From Bacillota bacterium (lineage in GTDB: Bacteria > Bacillota > Clostridia > Oscillospirales > SIG627), in NCBI GenBank assembly GCA_029006345.1, contig JAQXGK010000062.1, forward strand, positions 1 through 43,052: a stretch of 43,052 bases of DNA, given 5' to 3'. The translations under genes were made by a program, and so were the position numbers. Of the stretch, positions 7,958 to 16,399 are shown one piece after another (position 1 is the first letter of the stretch; each line of letters begins with the position of its first letter). The notes under the pieces were generated by a model that had not been told where the DNA came from, searched no databases, and saw nothing but the letters and a program-made list of their open reading frames with translations.

Positions 7958-9064
7958 ATGGATAAGAAAATTTCAATCGGAGTGATTTTCGGAGGTCAGA
8001 GCAGTGAATACGATGTATCGTGCGTTTCTGCCGTTACGATTATCGAGGCGCTTGATAAAAATAAATACGATGTCACAAAAATCGGCATAATGCTCGACGG
8101 CAGATGGTTTGTCTATGTCGGTGATAATTCCAGAATAAAGGATTTGAGCTGGGCGTCCGACACCGAGAATCTCCGCCCGGCGATTATCAGCCCCTGCAAG
8201 GCTCATCACGGAATAATGTATCTTGACAAGCAGAACCTGAAGTATGAGATAGTCCGCCTGGATTGCGTTTTTCCCGCGCTTCACGGCGAAAACGGCGAGG
8301 ACGGCAATATGCAGGGCCTGTTGACGCTGTCCGGAATACCGTATGTCGGCTCCCGCACCCGCGGCGCGGCGGTCACTATGGATAAGGCCATGACTAAGCT
8401 TGCCGTCACCCCTCTCAAGGTCAATCAGGCGGCGTATATCATGGTAAATTACAACGGCGCGATGGAGAAAAATCCCGATTCGCTCATAAGTTTCGTATCA
8501 AAGCAGATGGGCTACCCCGTGTTTGTAAAGCCGTCCAACGCCGGCTCGTCTGTCGGCGTAACAAAGGCGCACGACCGCGCAGAGCTTTTGAGCGCGCTTA
8601 CTGTCGCTTCAAAGGTCGATTCGCGCATTTTGATAGAGGAATATGTCCGGGGCAAGGAGATTGAGGTCGCGCTCCTCGAGCGCTATGTCAACGGCAAAAA
8701 ACAGCTTATCGCTTCCAGCTGCGGAGAAATACGCCCGGCTGGAGAGTTTTACGATTATAACGCAAAGTACGTGGATGACCGTTCCGAGTGCATTGTGCCG
8801 GCACAGATAGATGAAAGCGTTGCAAAGCTCGTGCGGGAAGCGGCCTGCCGCATTTTCAGGGCGACCGATTGCACGGGACTTGCTCGCGCAGACTTTTTTG
8901 TCGACGGCGAGAAGATAGTGTTTAATGAAATCAACGCCATCCCCGGCTTTACCGAAATCAGCATGTTTCCCATGCTGTTTGCCGCGGACGGACTTGCACT
9001 TCCCGCGCTTGTTGATACGCTTGTGGAGACCGCGCTTCGGGACGCCGGCGAATTTTCGGAGTAA
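7958..9064 (+). CDS. ddl: D-alanine--D-alanine ligase
   Basis: This 368-residue ATP-grasp enzyme joins two D-Ala for peptidoglycan precursors. Visible motifs: VIFGGQSSEYDVS (residues 9-21, with the Glu that binds the first D-Ala), HGENGEDG (109-116), the ATP loop KPSNAGSSVG (191-200), the omega loop EFYDYNAKY (263-271) and the metal site NEINAIPG (323-330). The Tyr-containing omega loop fits D-Ala-D-Ala rather than a D-Ala-D-Lac ligase. The serine before MDK found in DdlB is Thr140 here. GTGAGGT precedes the ATG. It is the first gene of a plus-strand unit, and its stop overlaps the next start (TAATG). Confidence 0.93.
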   Translation: MDKKISIGVIFGGQSSEYDVSCVSAVTIIEALDKNKYDVTKIGIMLDGRWFVYVGDNSRIKDLSWASDTENLRPAIISPCKAHHGIMYLDKQNLKYEIVRLDCVFPALHGENGEDGNMQGLLTLSGIPYVGSRTRGAAVTMDKAMTKLAVTPLKVNQAAYIMVNYNGAMEKNPDSLISFVSKQMGYPVFVKPSNAGSSVGVTKAHDRAELLSALTVASKVDSRILIEEYVRGKEIEVALLERYVNGKKQLIASSCGEIRPAGEFYDYNAKYVDDRSECIVPAQIDESVAKLVREAACRIFRATDCTGLARADFFVDGEKIVFNEINAIPGFTEISMFPMLFAADGLALPALVDTLVETALRDAGEFSE

Positions 9065-9687
9065 TGTCTGAGGAAAAAATCCGTATGAAAAAATCGGTCA
9101 GAATAAATATCAAGGGCACACGCTGGTTTCCGGCTTTGCCCGAGGGAGATTTGCACGACTGCGTGTCCGCCCTGTCGGAAGAGGGCGTTTTGCCGTGCAT
9201 TGAAGACCATGGGGAATTTTGCGGACGGACAGAACATCTCGGGCGCGGAGAGCCGGGTTCGGAGCCGCTGACGGATGAGGAGCTGGAGGAGCTTCTCACA
9301 AGGGCGCTCGCTGAGGCGGCGGACTATAAGCCGACCACCGAGCTCGATACGCTCGGTGAAATGATGTGCGACGACGGAGCGGTCACGCTGTCCTACGATG
9401 AGAGTGAGATAACCGGAATGGCTGGCTGCCGTACCACCATACGCATCGACAATAACGGCATCGCTTCGTTCTCAAGAAGCGGCGCCGTCAACAGTCATAT
9501 GGTTTTCGAGGACAAAAAGAGATACTTCTGTGTGTCCGACAGCCCGGAGGATATCCCCGTCTGTATAACGACCAATGACCTGGTCAGCAGCCTGAACGAG
9601 GACGGAGGCGAGCTTTACATAGACTATTGCGTCGAGGTCGGCGGTGCGAAGGCGGAACACAGCAAATTTGAGATCAAGGTTAGGTAA
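9064..9687 (+). CDS. DUF1934 protein with an internal insertion
   Basis: The C-terminal half (about residues 95-207) has the DUF1934 / YwiB pattern: YDESEITGMAG, then IRIDNNGIASFSRSG, MVFEDKKRYF and GGELYIDYCVEV, a small calycin-like beta barrel of unknown function. The usual first strand (SVRINIKGTR, residues 11-20) is present, but about 70 residues that are acidic and partly helical (DEELEELLTRALAEAAD) separate it from the rest. Typical members are about 140 residues; this is 207. The start ATG overlaps the ddl stop. A cytoplasmic protein, probably coexpressed with ddl. Confidence 0.8.
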   Translation: MSEEKIRMKKSVRINIKGTRWFPALPEGDLHDCVSALSEEGVLPCIEDHGEFCGRTEHLGRGEPGSEPLTDEELEELLTRALAEAADYKPTTELDTLGEMMCDDGAVTLSYDESEITGMAGCRTTIRIDNNGIASFSRSGAVNSHMVFEDKKRYFCVSDSPEDIPVCITTNDLVSSLNEDGGELYIDYCVEVGGAKAEHSKFEIKVR

Positions 9688-9696
9688 AACAGCAAA

Positions 9697-10929
9697 ATGA
9701 ATGATATTTTGGGCAAAAATAAAATAATACTCGACGGCGCCATGGGTACCCGCCTGTTCGCCGCGGGACTTAAAAACGGCGAATGTCCCGAAAGGTGGAT
9801 TCTTTCGGATGTCAGCAACCGCGCGGCGGTGGAGCAGGTGCAGACAGGTTATGCCCGCGCCGGCTCGGATGTGCTTTACACGCCCACCTTCGGCGCTAAC
9901 CGCGCCGCGCTTTCCAAGTATTCGCTTGAAGAAAACGTGCGTGATTACAATCTCTCACTTGCCGCCGTTACGGTTGCGGTTGCCCGTGAGCACGGCATTT
10001 GCGCGGCGGGCGATATGTCGTCCACCGGGCTTTTCATGCAGCCGATGGGGGACGCTTCGTTTGACGATATCAAGAGCATATACCGCGAGCAGGCGGAGTA
10101 CCTGCTGGAGGCGGGAGTGGATATGTTTGCGATAGAAACAGGTCTGTCGCTCGACGAGACTCGCGCGGCGGTGCTTGCGGTCAGGGAACTGAGCGACAAA
10201 CCGATTATCGCCACTTTTACGCTTGAAAAGGCAGGCCGCACCATGTCGGGCAATACCCCGGAGGCGCTTGTCACCGTGCTGTGGTCGCTCGGCGTGGAAA
10301 TCGCGGGCTTCAATTGCTCGCAGGGCCCCTGCGAAATGAAGGAGAGCTTCCGCTCTCTTGCCGGCAGACTCCCCGAGGGCGTTCGTCTGGCGGCGAAGCC
10401 CAATGCCGGTCTGCCGCATTGCGGCGCGGACGGCGAGACAGTGTTTGATATGACGTGCGACGATTTCGCCCGCGAAATGCGTGAGCTTGTATTACTCGGA
10501 GCGTCTGCAGTGGGCGGCTGCTGCGGCACCGACGACAGCTTTATCCGGCTTTTGGCGGAGGATAAGACCGAGCCCCACCCTGTATATTCGGACGCCTCGC
10601 ACTTTGCCTCCGACGGAAGAACGGTGTTTGATGTAGACTTGTCGATGTCGGTGGGCGATCCGATGGTCTGCGGCGAGCAGCTTATCGACGGAATAATGTC
10701 CGACTGCTCGGATATACTGAATGTAAGACTTGAATCTCCCGACAGCGCAATGTATCTTGCACAGGCGGCTATGTATATTAACCGTCCGCTTATGCTTGAG
10801 GGCGACTTTGCTTCGCTTTCGGAGGCGCTTAAACTGTATTCCGGCAGGGCGGTTTTGTCCGGCAGCTCCTCTCTTACGGAGGACGAAAGGCAAAAGCTTA
10901 TCAAGAGCTTCAACCCTGTAATTATGTGA
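9697..10929 (+). CDS. Homocysteine S-methyltransferase family protein, short MetH-like
   Basis: Residues 1-290 form a homocysteine S-methyltransferase barrel: DGAMGT (13-18), and zinc ligands Cys207 (FNCSQGP) and Cys275-Cys276 (GGCCGTD), which bind and activate the homocysteine thiol for methionine synthesis. The last 120 residues (ADHF-like start, then DILNVRLESPDSAM, INRPLMLEGDF and LSGSSSL) resemble the beginning and end of the MetH methyltetrahydrofolate barrel, but are far shorter than the usual 280 or so. No cobalamin domain is present. It may take methyl groups from a separate corrinoid protein or from S-methylmethionine. Gap to the DUF1934 gene is 9 bp; the ribosome site is weak. Confidence 0.82.
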   Translation: MNDILGKNKIILDGAMGTRLFAAGLKNGECPERWILSDVSNRAAVEQVQTGYARAGSDVLYTPTFGANRAALSKYSLEENVRDYNLSLAAVTVAVAREHGICAAGDMSSTGLFMQPMGDASFDDIKSIYREQAEYLLEAGVDMFAIETGLSLDETRAAVLAVRELSDKPIIATFTLEKAGRTMSGNTPEALVTVLWSLGVEIAGFNCSQGPCEMKESFRSLAGRLPEGVRLAAKPNAGLPHCGADGETVFDMTCDDFAREMRELVLLGASAVGGCCGTDDSFIRLLAEDKTEPHPVYSDASHFASDGRTVFDVDLSMSVGDPMVCGEQLIDGIMSDCSDILNVRLESPDSAMYLAQAAMYINRPLMLEGDFASLSEALKLYSGRAVLSGSSSLTEDERQKLIKSFNPVIM

Positions 10930-10956
10930 TAAAAAATTAAGGACGGAAAAAGAGTT

Positions 10957-12693
10957 ATGAGAATATTGAAAACGGCAGACGGATTTTCGGAAAGCCAGCT
11001 TGAAAAAATCGCCGCCGCAAACAGAGAAGAATGGCTGTCGGCGTTTGAGGTGAGTAATGCCGACCGCGAGGAGGCGCTGTCGCTGAGCTCAGAGGTGCTG
11101 ATTTCGCGCTTTACCCGGCTTTCAGGCTTCGGAACCGCCGGAATCCGCGGAGTTATGCGCGCCGGCCTTTCGGAAATGAATGTATATACGGTGGCGCTTG
11201 TCACCGCGTCCCTTGCAAGGCTTATAAAAAAGAGCGGTGTAGATAATCCGAGCGTAGTCATTGCGTATGACAGCAGAAATAATTCCCGCGACTTTTCAAA
11301 GGCCTGCGCCGCAGTATTGGCGCGCGAGGGGATCAAGGTGTATTTCTTCGAGAGCCTTCGCCCCACTCCCGAGCTGTCGTTTGCCATACTCGAATTAAAG
11401 GCAACTGCCGGAATAAATATGACCGCTTCGCATAATCCCGCTCCCGATAACGGCTATAAGTGCTATTGGAGCGACGGCGCGCAGATGCCGCCCAAGGAGG
11501 CCGCGCTTGTGGCCGACGGCAGATATGATATTGATATCCTTCATGTCCTCGACGGCTGCGATTTTGATGCCGCCGTAAGAGACGGACTGATAGAATTTGT
11601 CGGCGCGGAGCTTGATGAAAAGTATCTTTCCGGTGTACTTGCCCAGTCGGTCTTTAAGTCCCGGCCTGAGCTTTCCGTGGTTTACACTCCGCTTCACGGC
11701 GCGGGCTATAAGCTGGTTCCGGAGCTGCTCTCGCGCGACGGCTTTGATAATGTCGTTACCGTGGCAGAGCAGGCGGTGCCGGACGGCGACTTTCCCACGG
11801 TCGAAAAGCCCAATCCCCAGTACCTGGAGGCATTCCGCCTCGGCATAGACGAGGCGCGCAGAACGGGCGCGGAGCTTGTCATTGCGACCGACCCCGACGC
11901 CGACCGCATGGGAATGGCGGTCAAGACCTCGTCTGGCGAGTTTGAGGTGCTTTCGGGCAATCAGGCCGGCTGTCTTATGATAGATTTTCTCATCAAACTT
12001 AAAAAGCACAACGGCACGCTCCCCGAAAATGCCTGCGTAGTCAAGTCGCTGGTTTCCACGGAGCTTGCGGATGTTATTTGCCGTGCGAACGGAGTTTCGG
12101 TTGCGAATGTTTACACCGGCTTCAAGTATATCGGCGAGAAGATAAACGAGTGGAAAAAGAGCGGCGAATACAGCTTTCTCTTAGGCTTTGAGGAAAGCTA
12201 CGGCTATCTCGGCGGAGAATATGCCCGCGATAAGGACGCGGTTTTTGCGTCGCTTATGGCGGCAGAGATGGCGGCATATTATAAGACCCGCGGCATGAAT
12301 CTTTATGACGCCATGCAGGAAATATACTCAACCTACGGCTACCGCGCGGATTATCTTGAAAATATAGAGATAACCGCGCTCGATTTCAAGGCGGAGGTTG
12401 CGAAAAAAATGGAGGCGCTGAGGAAAAATCCTCCGTCGTCGCTCGCCGGCAGTAAGGTTACCTTTGTCAACGATTATCTCACGGGAATCAGAAGCGGCTC
12501 GGACGGAAGCAGTGAAAAAATCGCCCTTGCCAGTGAAAATATGATTTCCTTTGAAACCGCTTCCGATTGCAAGCTGATTGTCCGCCCGTCCGGAACGGAG
12601 CCTAAGATGAAGGTGTATATTTTTGTCAAGGCCGAGGATGAGCGCACAGCAAAGCAGATTAAGACCGCCATGCTTGCGGATATCAAGCTCTGA
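10957..12693 (+). CDS. Phospho-sugar mutase (phosphoglucomutase/phosphomannomutase)
   Basis: A 578-residue alpha-D-phosphohexomutase. All four family signatures are present in order: the active-site serine loop TASHNP (156-161, Ser158), the metal loop TDPDADRMG (311-319), the sugar-binding loop GFEESYGYL (410-418) and the phosphate-binding loop RPSGTEPK (543-550). The length and the GTAGIRG motif near residue 60 match the large bacterial PgcA/Pgm-2 type, which interconverts glucose-1-phosphate and glucose-6-phosphate for glycogen and cell-surface glycans. Last gene of the ddl unit, followed by a strong terminator. Confidence 0.92.
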   Translation: MRILKTADGFSESQLEKIAAANREEWLSAFEVSNADREEALSLSSEVLISRFTRLSGFGTAGIRGVMRAGLSEMNVYTVALVTASLARLIKKSGVDNPSVVIAYDSRNNSRDFSKACAAVLAREGIKVYFFESLRPTPELSFAILELKATAGINMTASHNPAPDNGYKCYWSDGAQMPPKEAALVADGRYDIDILHVLDGCDFDAAVRDGLIEFVGAELDEKYLSGVLAQSVFKSRPELSVVYTPLHGAGYKLVPELLSRDGFDNVVTVAEQAVPDGDFPTVEKPNPQYLEAFRLGIDEARRTGAELVIATDPDADRMGMAVKTSSGEFEVLSGNQAGCLMIDFLIKLKKHNGTLPENACVVKSLVSTELADVICRANGVSVANVYTGFKYIGEKINEWKKSGEYSFLLGFEESYGYLGGEYARDKDAVFASLMAAEMAAYYKTRGMNLYDAMQEIYSTYGYRADYLENIEITALDFKAEVAKKMEALRKNPPSSLAGSKVTFVNDYLTGIRSGSDGSSEKIALASENMISFETASDCKLIVRPSGTEPKMKVYIFVKAEDERTAKQIKTAMLADIKL

Positions 12694-12785
12694 AAAACGC
12701 TCAGGCTTTCGTTGATTCTGGCAGCTCCTGCGCAAAGCTGTGCGCTTTGCTTTGAATAGGCGCCTGCTGCCGAAAAATATAAGAT

Positions 12786-12825
12786 GCCCCGCGTCAACCC
12801 TACTTCGGTTGACGCGGGGCGTTTT
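12786..12825 (+). terminator. Strong terminator after the mutase gene
   Basis: A perfect 14-bp GC-rich stem (12786-12799 with 12807-12820, loop 12800-12806) followed by GTTTTG. A smaller hairpin, GCAAAGC-TGTGC-GCTTTGC, lies upstream at 12732-12750. Positions 12826-12929 show no feature I can support. Confidence 0.85.
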
Positions 12826-12929
12826 GCATCCGGTGCCGTTTGTGTCCGATTGCTTTGATTGCCTGCGCCGCCTTTGTTGCGCTTTTTTTCGGCTTGCGCG
12901 TTGCCCGATGTGCGGCTTCTTTTGCGGAC

Positions 12930-13140
12930 AAAAAAAGAGCCTTCCCGCTTTAGCCGTGTGTTGTGATTAGAAACCCTGCTTACGCAAGGGCGGTATCCTC
13001 TCCCCGACTACAGTTGCTCCCAACTTCCGACAAAGCCCGAGGCTCGCCGGGAGGTCTGCATCCGCCGGGGAATATGGATTCCTTTTTCTGTCTGTGGGTT
13101 TAATACATCAACATCACGCACTAAGCAGAAAGCGCTCTTT
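12930..13140 (-). ncRNA. ssrS: 6S RNA (RNA polymerase-binding regulator), by structure
   Basis: On the minus strand about 211 bases fold into one long rod. The ends pair: AAAGAGC with GCTCTTT, CTTTC with GGAAG, GCTTAG with CTAAAGC, and GTG-TGTTG with CAACA-CAC. There follow AAACCC/GGGTTT, an open central bubble with a small hairpin on its 3' side (CCCTTGC-GTAA-GCAGGG), and a terminal arm built from GGAATCC/GGATACC, CCCCGGC/GTCGGGG, TGCAG/CTGTA, CTCCC/GGGAG and a 10-bp capping hairpin. This is the 6S RNA architecture, which mimics open promoter DNA and binds sigma-A RNA polymerase in stationary phase. The 3' end runs into seven T. A TATAAT lies 7 bases before the 5' end. Confidence 0.7.
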
Positions 13141-13147
13141 AGTGCTT

Positions 13148-13153
13148 ATTATA
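13148..13153 (-). promoter_or_regulatory. -10 box of the 6S RNA gene
   Basis: TATAAT on the minus strand, 7 bases before the deduced 5' end. No good -35 box is seen 16-18 bp further upstream. Confidence 0.5.
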
Positions 13154-13176
13154 TGCAGTAGTCCTGAAAATAATGC

Positions 13177-13488
13177 TCAGTTGTTGTTTTCGGGCGCGTC
13201 GGTATCGTCGTAGTCGTATTCGGCGGTCAGCTCGTCGTCGAACATATCGGCGATTCTGTCGAACTCGTCGTCATCGTCGATTGTTACCAGCATTTCCTCG
13301 TCGTTTTCGTCTACTTCCACCTTGAGAATGATATATTCATCGGCGTCGTTTTCGACCGGAACAAGGGCGAGGTAGTCATTGCCGTTGTCCTCAAGACTGC
13401 CGATTATCTCGTAGTCGCTTTCTTCACCGTTCTCATCGGTCAGAGTGACAACTTCGTTTTCGTAATCCATGCTTTCATTTTCAGCCAT
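13177..13488 (-). CDS. DUF1292 acidic protein (YrzB-like)
   Basis: A 103-residue, extremely acidic protein with the DUF1292 pattern: VTLTDENGEESDYEIIGSLE, then YLALVPVENDADEYIILKVE, and an Asp/Glu-rich tail (DDELTAEYDYDDTDAPE). The function of the family is unknown; it is widespread in Firmicutes, often near holliday-junction resolvase genes, which are not present here. AGGAG precedes the ATG. The 6S RNA gene lies 36 bp downstream on the same strand and may receive some read-through. Confidence 0.88.
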   Translation of the reverse strand: MAENESMDYENEVVTLTDENGEESDYEIIGSLEDNGNDYLALVPVENDADEYIILKVEVDENDEEMLVTIDDDDEFDRIADMFDDELTAEYDYDDTDAPENNN

Positions 13489-13524
13489 CGGAATTATCTC
13501 CTGTCAATCATATTTTGTAAGTAC

Positions 13525-13553
13525 ATTCTATAATAATTATCTGCGATAGTCAA
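13525..13553 (-). promoter_or_regulatory. Promoter of the DUF1292 gene
   Basis: TTGACT (13553-13548), 17 bp, TAGAAT (13530-13525), read on the minus strand. The start codon is 37 bp beyond the -10 box. Confidence 0.7.
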
Positions 13554-13592
13554 TAGAAATATTTGTGTTTCAGAGGCGTAAAATGTCGTCTC

Positions 13593-15254
13593 TCAGTCCT
13601 GCTTTACAAACTGCATGCTTCTCACGTCGAATAGACCGCCGCTTGTCAGCTTGAGCTCCGGTATTACCGGCAGCGACAGGAACGAAAGCAGCATCAACGG
13701 CTCAAAATCGCGGTTGTATTCCAGCTCGCCGAGCGCCGAAAGCACTGCGCGGTGCGATTTTTCGACCTCCTCATACGGCTTTTCCGAAATTATGCCGGCA
13801 ATCGGCAGCGGCATATGCGCTATCAGCTTGCCGTCTCTGACCACGGCGATTCCACCGTCGTGTCCGAGGGCGTTTACAGCCGCCGCCATATCGTCCGCGC
13901 TTGCTCCGAGAACGGTTATGTTGTGCGAATCGTGCCCGATGGATTGGGCGATCGCGCCGTTTTTGAGCCCGATTCCCTTAATGCGGCACTTGCCGATACT
14001 GCCGCTTTTGCCGTGCCGCTCGATGACGGCGCAGAGATTGAGCCCGTCGTCGCTGTCGGCGTGATAAAATCCGGTTATCAGCGAATCGCGTATGACTTCT
14101 ATTACGGGCTTTTTTGGGTCAAACGGCTCGTAAAGGGCGTCGGCAGACAGCTTTGACAGCTTGACGGTGTTTACAAGCTGTGGGGGAATGTCGTCCTCCG
14201 GCACATCAAACAGCGCCTTTTTGCCGTCGGATATAAGTACGCCGTTTTTGTAGACCGCACAGAAATCAAGCTCCTCGAGACTGTCGCAGACAGCGAGGTC
14301 GGCGATGTATCCCGGAGCTATGGCACCCCGGTCGGTCAGGCGGTAGCACTCTGCGGCGTTGCGGGTGGCAATGGTGACGGCGTCAATGGGGGAAACTCCC
14401 TGCTTTATCGCAATTCTGATGCAGTTTGTTATACTTCCGTCGCTTACAATGTCGTGAATGTTTCTGTCGTCGGTACAGAAGGTGACGCGGCTCATGTTGC
14501 GCTTGTCTAAGCCTTTTGAAAGTACGGCGCAGTTTTTGGCAAGCGAGCCCTCGCGGATGCAGACATACATACCGAGCGCAATGCGCTCGGTCATTTCCTC
14601 TGCGGTCGAGCACTCGTGGTCTGTCCTCACTCCCGAGGCGGCGTAAGCGCACAGCTCCCGTCCGGTATAGCCCGGCGCGTGTCCGTCTATCAGCCCGAAA
14701 AGCTCGAGCTTTTCGAGCACCTCGGGGTCGCAGTTAACTACTCCGTAGGCATTCATCATTTCGGCAAGGCCTTGGAAACAGCCGTCGTTTTTCAGCTCGG
14801 TCAGCGCCTTTGCGTCCAGCTTCGCACCGGACGGCTCAAAGGGAGTTGCCGGAACGCAGGAGGGAAGCATAAAGCGAAAATCCACCGGCACCTTGCGGGC
14901 GTCGCTAACCATAAAGCGTATTCCCTCGGCACCGCAGACATTGGCGATTTCGTGCGGGTCGGCAATCAGCGTGGTGACGCCGCGCGCCGCGATGAGACGC
15001 GCGTATTGCGACGGCTTGAGCATGGTGGATTCTATGTGCATGTGACTGTCGATAAGGCCGGGAATAAGGTATTTTCCTTTGAGATTTACCTCGTTTTCGC
15101 CGTTATATACACCGAGACCGGCTATAATTCCGTCCTTGACAGCCACATCGCCGTTTATTATTTTGCCGGAAAATACGTCGACAATCTTTGCGTTTTTGAA
15201 GATAATGTCCGCACCCGTTTTTCCGAGCGCCGCTTCAATAACAGTTTGTTTCAT
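13593..15254 (-). CDS. ade: Adenine deaminase
   Basis: A 553-residue amidohydrolase that converts adenine to hypoxanthine plus ammonia in purine salvage. The N-terminal small barrel leads into IPGLIDSHMHIEST (metal His71 and His73), then ADPHEIANVCG (His101, Glu102), LIDGHAPG, RTDHECS and FCTDDRN. These and the C-terminal AdeC domain ending in LPVIPELKLTSGGLFDV mark Ade rather than a generic amidohydrolase. Slightly shorter than the usual 570-590 residues. It lies 21 bp after the permease gene and has no promoter of its own that I can see, so the two are probably one transcript. Confidence 0.93.
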   Translation of the reverse strand: MKQTVIEAALGKTGADIIFKNAKIVDVFSGKIINGDVAVKDGIIAGLGVYNGENEVNLKGKYLIPGLIDSHMHIESTMLKPSQYARLIAARGVTTLIADPHEIANVCGAEGIRFMVSDARKVPVDFRFMLPSCVPATPFEPSGAKLDAKALTELKNDGCFQGLAEMMNAYGVVNCDPEVLEKLELFGLIDGHAPGYTGRELCAYAASGVRTDHECSTAEEMTERIALGMYVCIREGSLAKNCAVLSKGLDKRNMSRVTFCTDDRNIHDIVSDGSITNCIRIAIKQGVSPIDAVTIATRNAAECYRLTDRGAIAPGYIADLAVCDSLEELDFCAVYKNGVLISDGKKALFDVPEDDIPPQLVNTVKLSKLSADALYEPFDPKKPVIEVIRDSLITGFYHADSDDGLNLCAVIERHGKSGSIGKCRIKGIGLKNGAIAQSIGHDSHNITVLGASADDMAAAVNALGHDGGIAVVRDGKLIAHMPLPIAGIISEKPYEEVEKSHRAVLSALGELEYNRDFEPLMLLSFLSLPVIPELKLTSGGLFDVRSMQFVKQD

Positions 15255-15275
15255 TTGTCTGACCGAGCCTTTCTT

Positions 15276-16214
15276 TTAAGCTATCAGTATATTGTAAATC
15301 CAGAGTATCGCGGGAATCGTAATTACGGAAAAAAGGGTGCATACGCCGACAAGCTCTGCCGCCAGCGACTTGTCAGCGCCGAAGGCGTCGGCAAATATCG
15401 CCGTATTTGTCGCGCTCGGCATACTGCACATAATCACCGCCATGAGCGGGACGGCACCCGAAAGACGGAGCACCGCGCATATGAGAATTGCGGCCAGCGG
15501 GAGCACGAACAGCTTGAGCAAGGCAAATATGTACAGCCGTATGTCCTTCAGCGCTCTCTTGAAGTCGATGTCGGCAAGCAGCGAGCCGATTATTATCATA
15601 GACAGCGGAAATGTCATGTCTCCCACTGTTTCCAGCGTGTCGCTTATTACCTCGGGCAGCCTGATTCTGAATGAGAAAATAATGATACCGATAAGCGTCG
15701 ATACCGTGCCGGCGTTGACAAATGCCTTGAACCAGTTGATTTTGGAGTTTTGCTTCGATTGCATAAGCGAGTAGCCGTATGTCCAGTTGTAGAAATTGAA
15801 CATTATGCACCAAAAGGAGCCGTAGAAAATGCCCTCTCCGGACTTGAAAATTATGTCGAGCAGAGGAAATCCGAGAAACGAGCAGTTGGCGAAAATAAAA
15901 GCGTATCGGAATATTTTTCGCTGTTCGCCGTCCGATATTCTGAAAAACAGAAGCCGCCCGAGCAGGGTTGAGGCCAGGTGAACTCCCACCGAGACTGCCA
16001 GCACCGTCAGTCCGGTGGCTATAAGCGAGGGCTTGTATTCGAGTTCAAAGGATGAAATTATTAAAAGCGGCTGTGTTACATACAGCAGAAGCCGCGACAT
16101 CGCGGTGGTTGAGTTCTCGTCTATAAGATGCCGCCGTCTGGCGATAATGCCGCACAGCATGACGAGAAAAAGAGCCGCGGTTTTCTGCGCGACCGGCGTT
16201 ATTTCCTGTATCAC
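15276..16214 (-). CDS. AEC-family permease
   Basis: A 312-residue membrane protein with about ten hydrophobic segments in two halves, matching the auxin efflux carrier family. Typical landmarks are LCGIIARRRHLIDE near the N-terminus, the charged middle loop, and the second half opening FPLSMIIIGSLLADID. Bacterial members move organic acids or other small solutes; substrate cannot be inferred reliably. The start is GTG at 16214 behind AGGA. It is first in a unit with adenine deaminase, which makes a purine or related solute conceivable but unproven. A small hairpin (CCGCG/CGCGG) precedes the ribosome site. Confidence 0.82.
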   Translation of the reverse strand: MIQEITPVAQKTAALFLVMLCGIIARRRHLIDENSTTAMSRLLLYVTQPLLIISSFELEYKPSLIATGLTVLAVSVGVHLASTLLGRLLFFRISDGEQRKIFRYAFIFANCSFLGFPLLDIIFKSGEGIFYGSFWCIMFNFYNWTYGYSLMQSKQNSKINWFKAFVNAGTVSTLIGIIIFSFRIRLPEVISDTLETVGDMTFPLSMIIIGSLLADIDFKRALKDIRLYIFALLKLFVLPLAAILICAVLRLSGAVPLMAVIMCSMPSATNTAIFADAFGADKSLAAELVGVCTLFSVITIPAILWIYNILIA

Positions 16215-16264
16215 TGAAAAGTCCTGTCCCCGCGAAATAATGCGCGGATTGTAGTATATTCAGA

Positions 16265-16293
16265 ATTATATAACAGATACCGCGTTTTTTCAA
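16265..16293 (-). promoter_or_regulatory. Promoter of the AEC permease-ade unit
   Basis: TTGAAA (16293-16288), 17 bp, TATAAT (16270-16265) on the minus strand. Confidence 0.75.
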
Positions 16294-16323
16294 TATCAAA
16301 CCTCTTTTCGGAGCGTTTTTTCG

Positions 16324-16352
16324 TTGCATTCCGGGCTCGCGTGTGCTATAAT
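16324..16352 (+). promoter_or_regulatory. Promoter of the wecG-tmk run
   Basis: TTGCAT (16324-16329), 17 bp, TATAAT (16347-16352). It is divergent from the permease promoter 31 bp away. Confidence 0.75.
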
Positions 16353-16399
16353 ACACAATGTATGATTATATTCAAATGTTATAAGGAATACTGACGGTT

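Noticed and set aside
9945-11387. 480-codon minus-strand frame
   Set aside because: It crosses the boundary of two well-supported plus-strand genes and is Ser-rich, as expected from an antisense reading.
12740-12970. 76-codon plus-strand frame across the terminator and 6S RNA
   Set aside because: It overlaps a strong terminator hairpin and the structured RNA and has no ribosome site.
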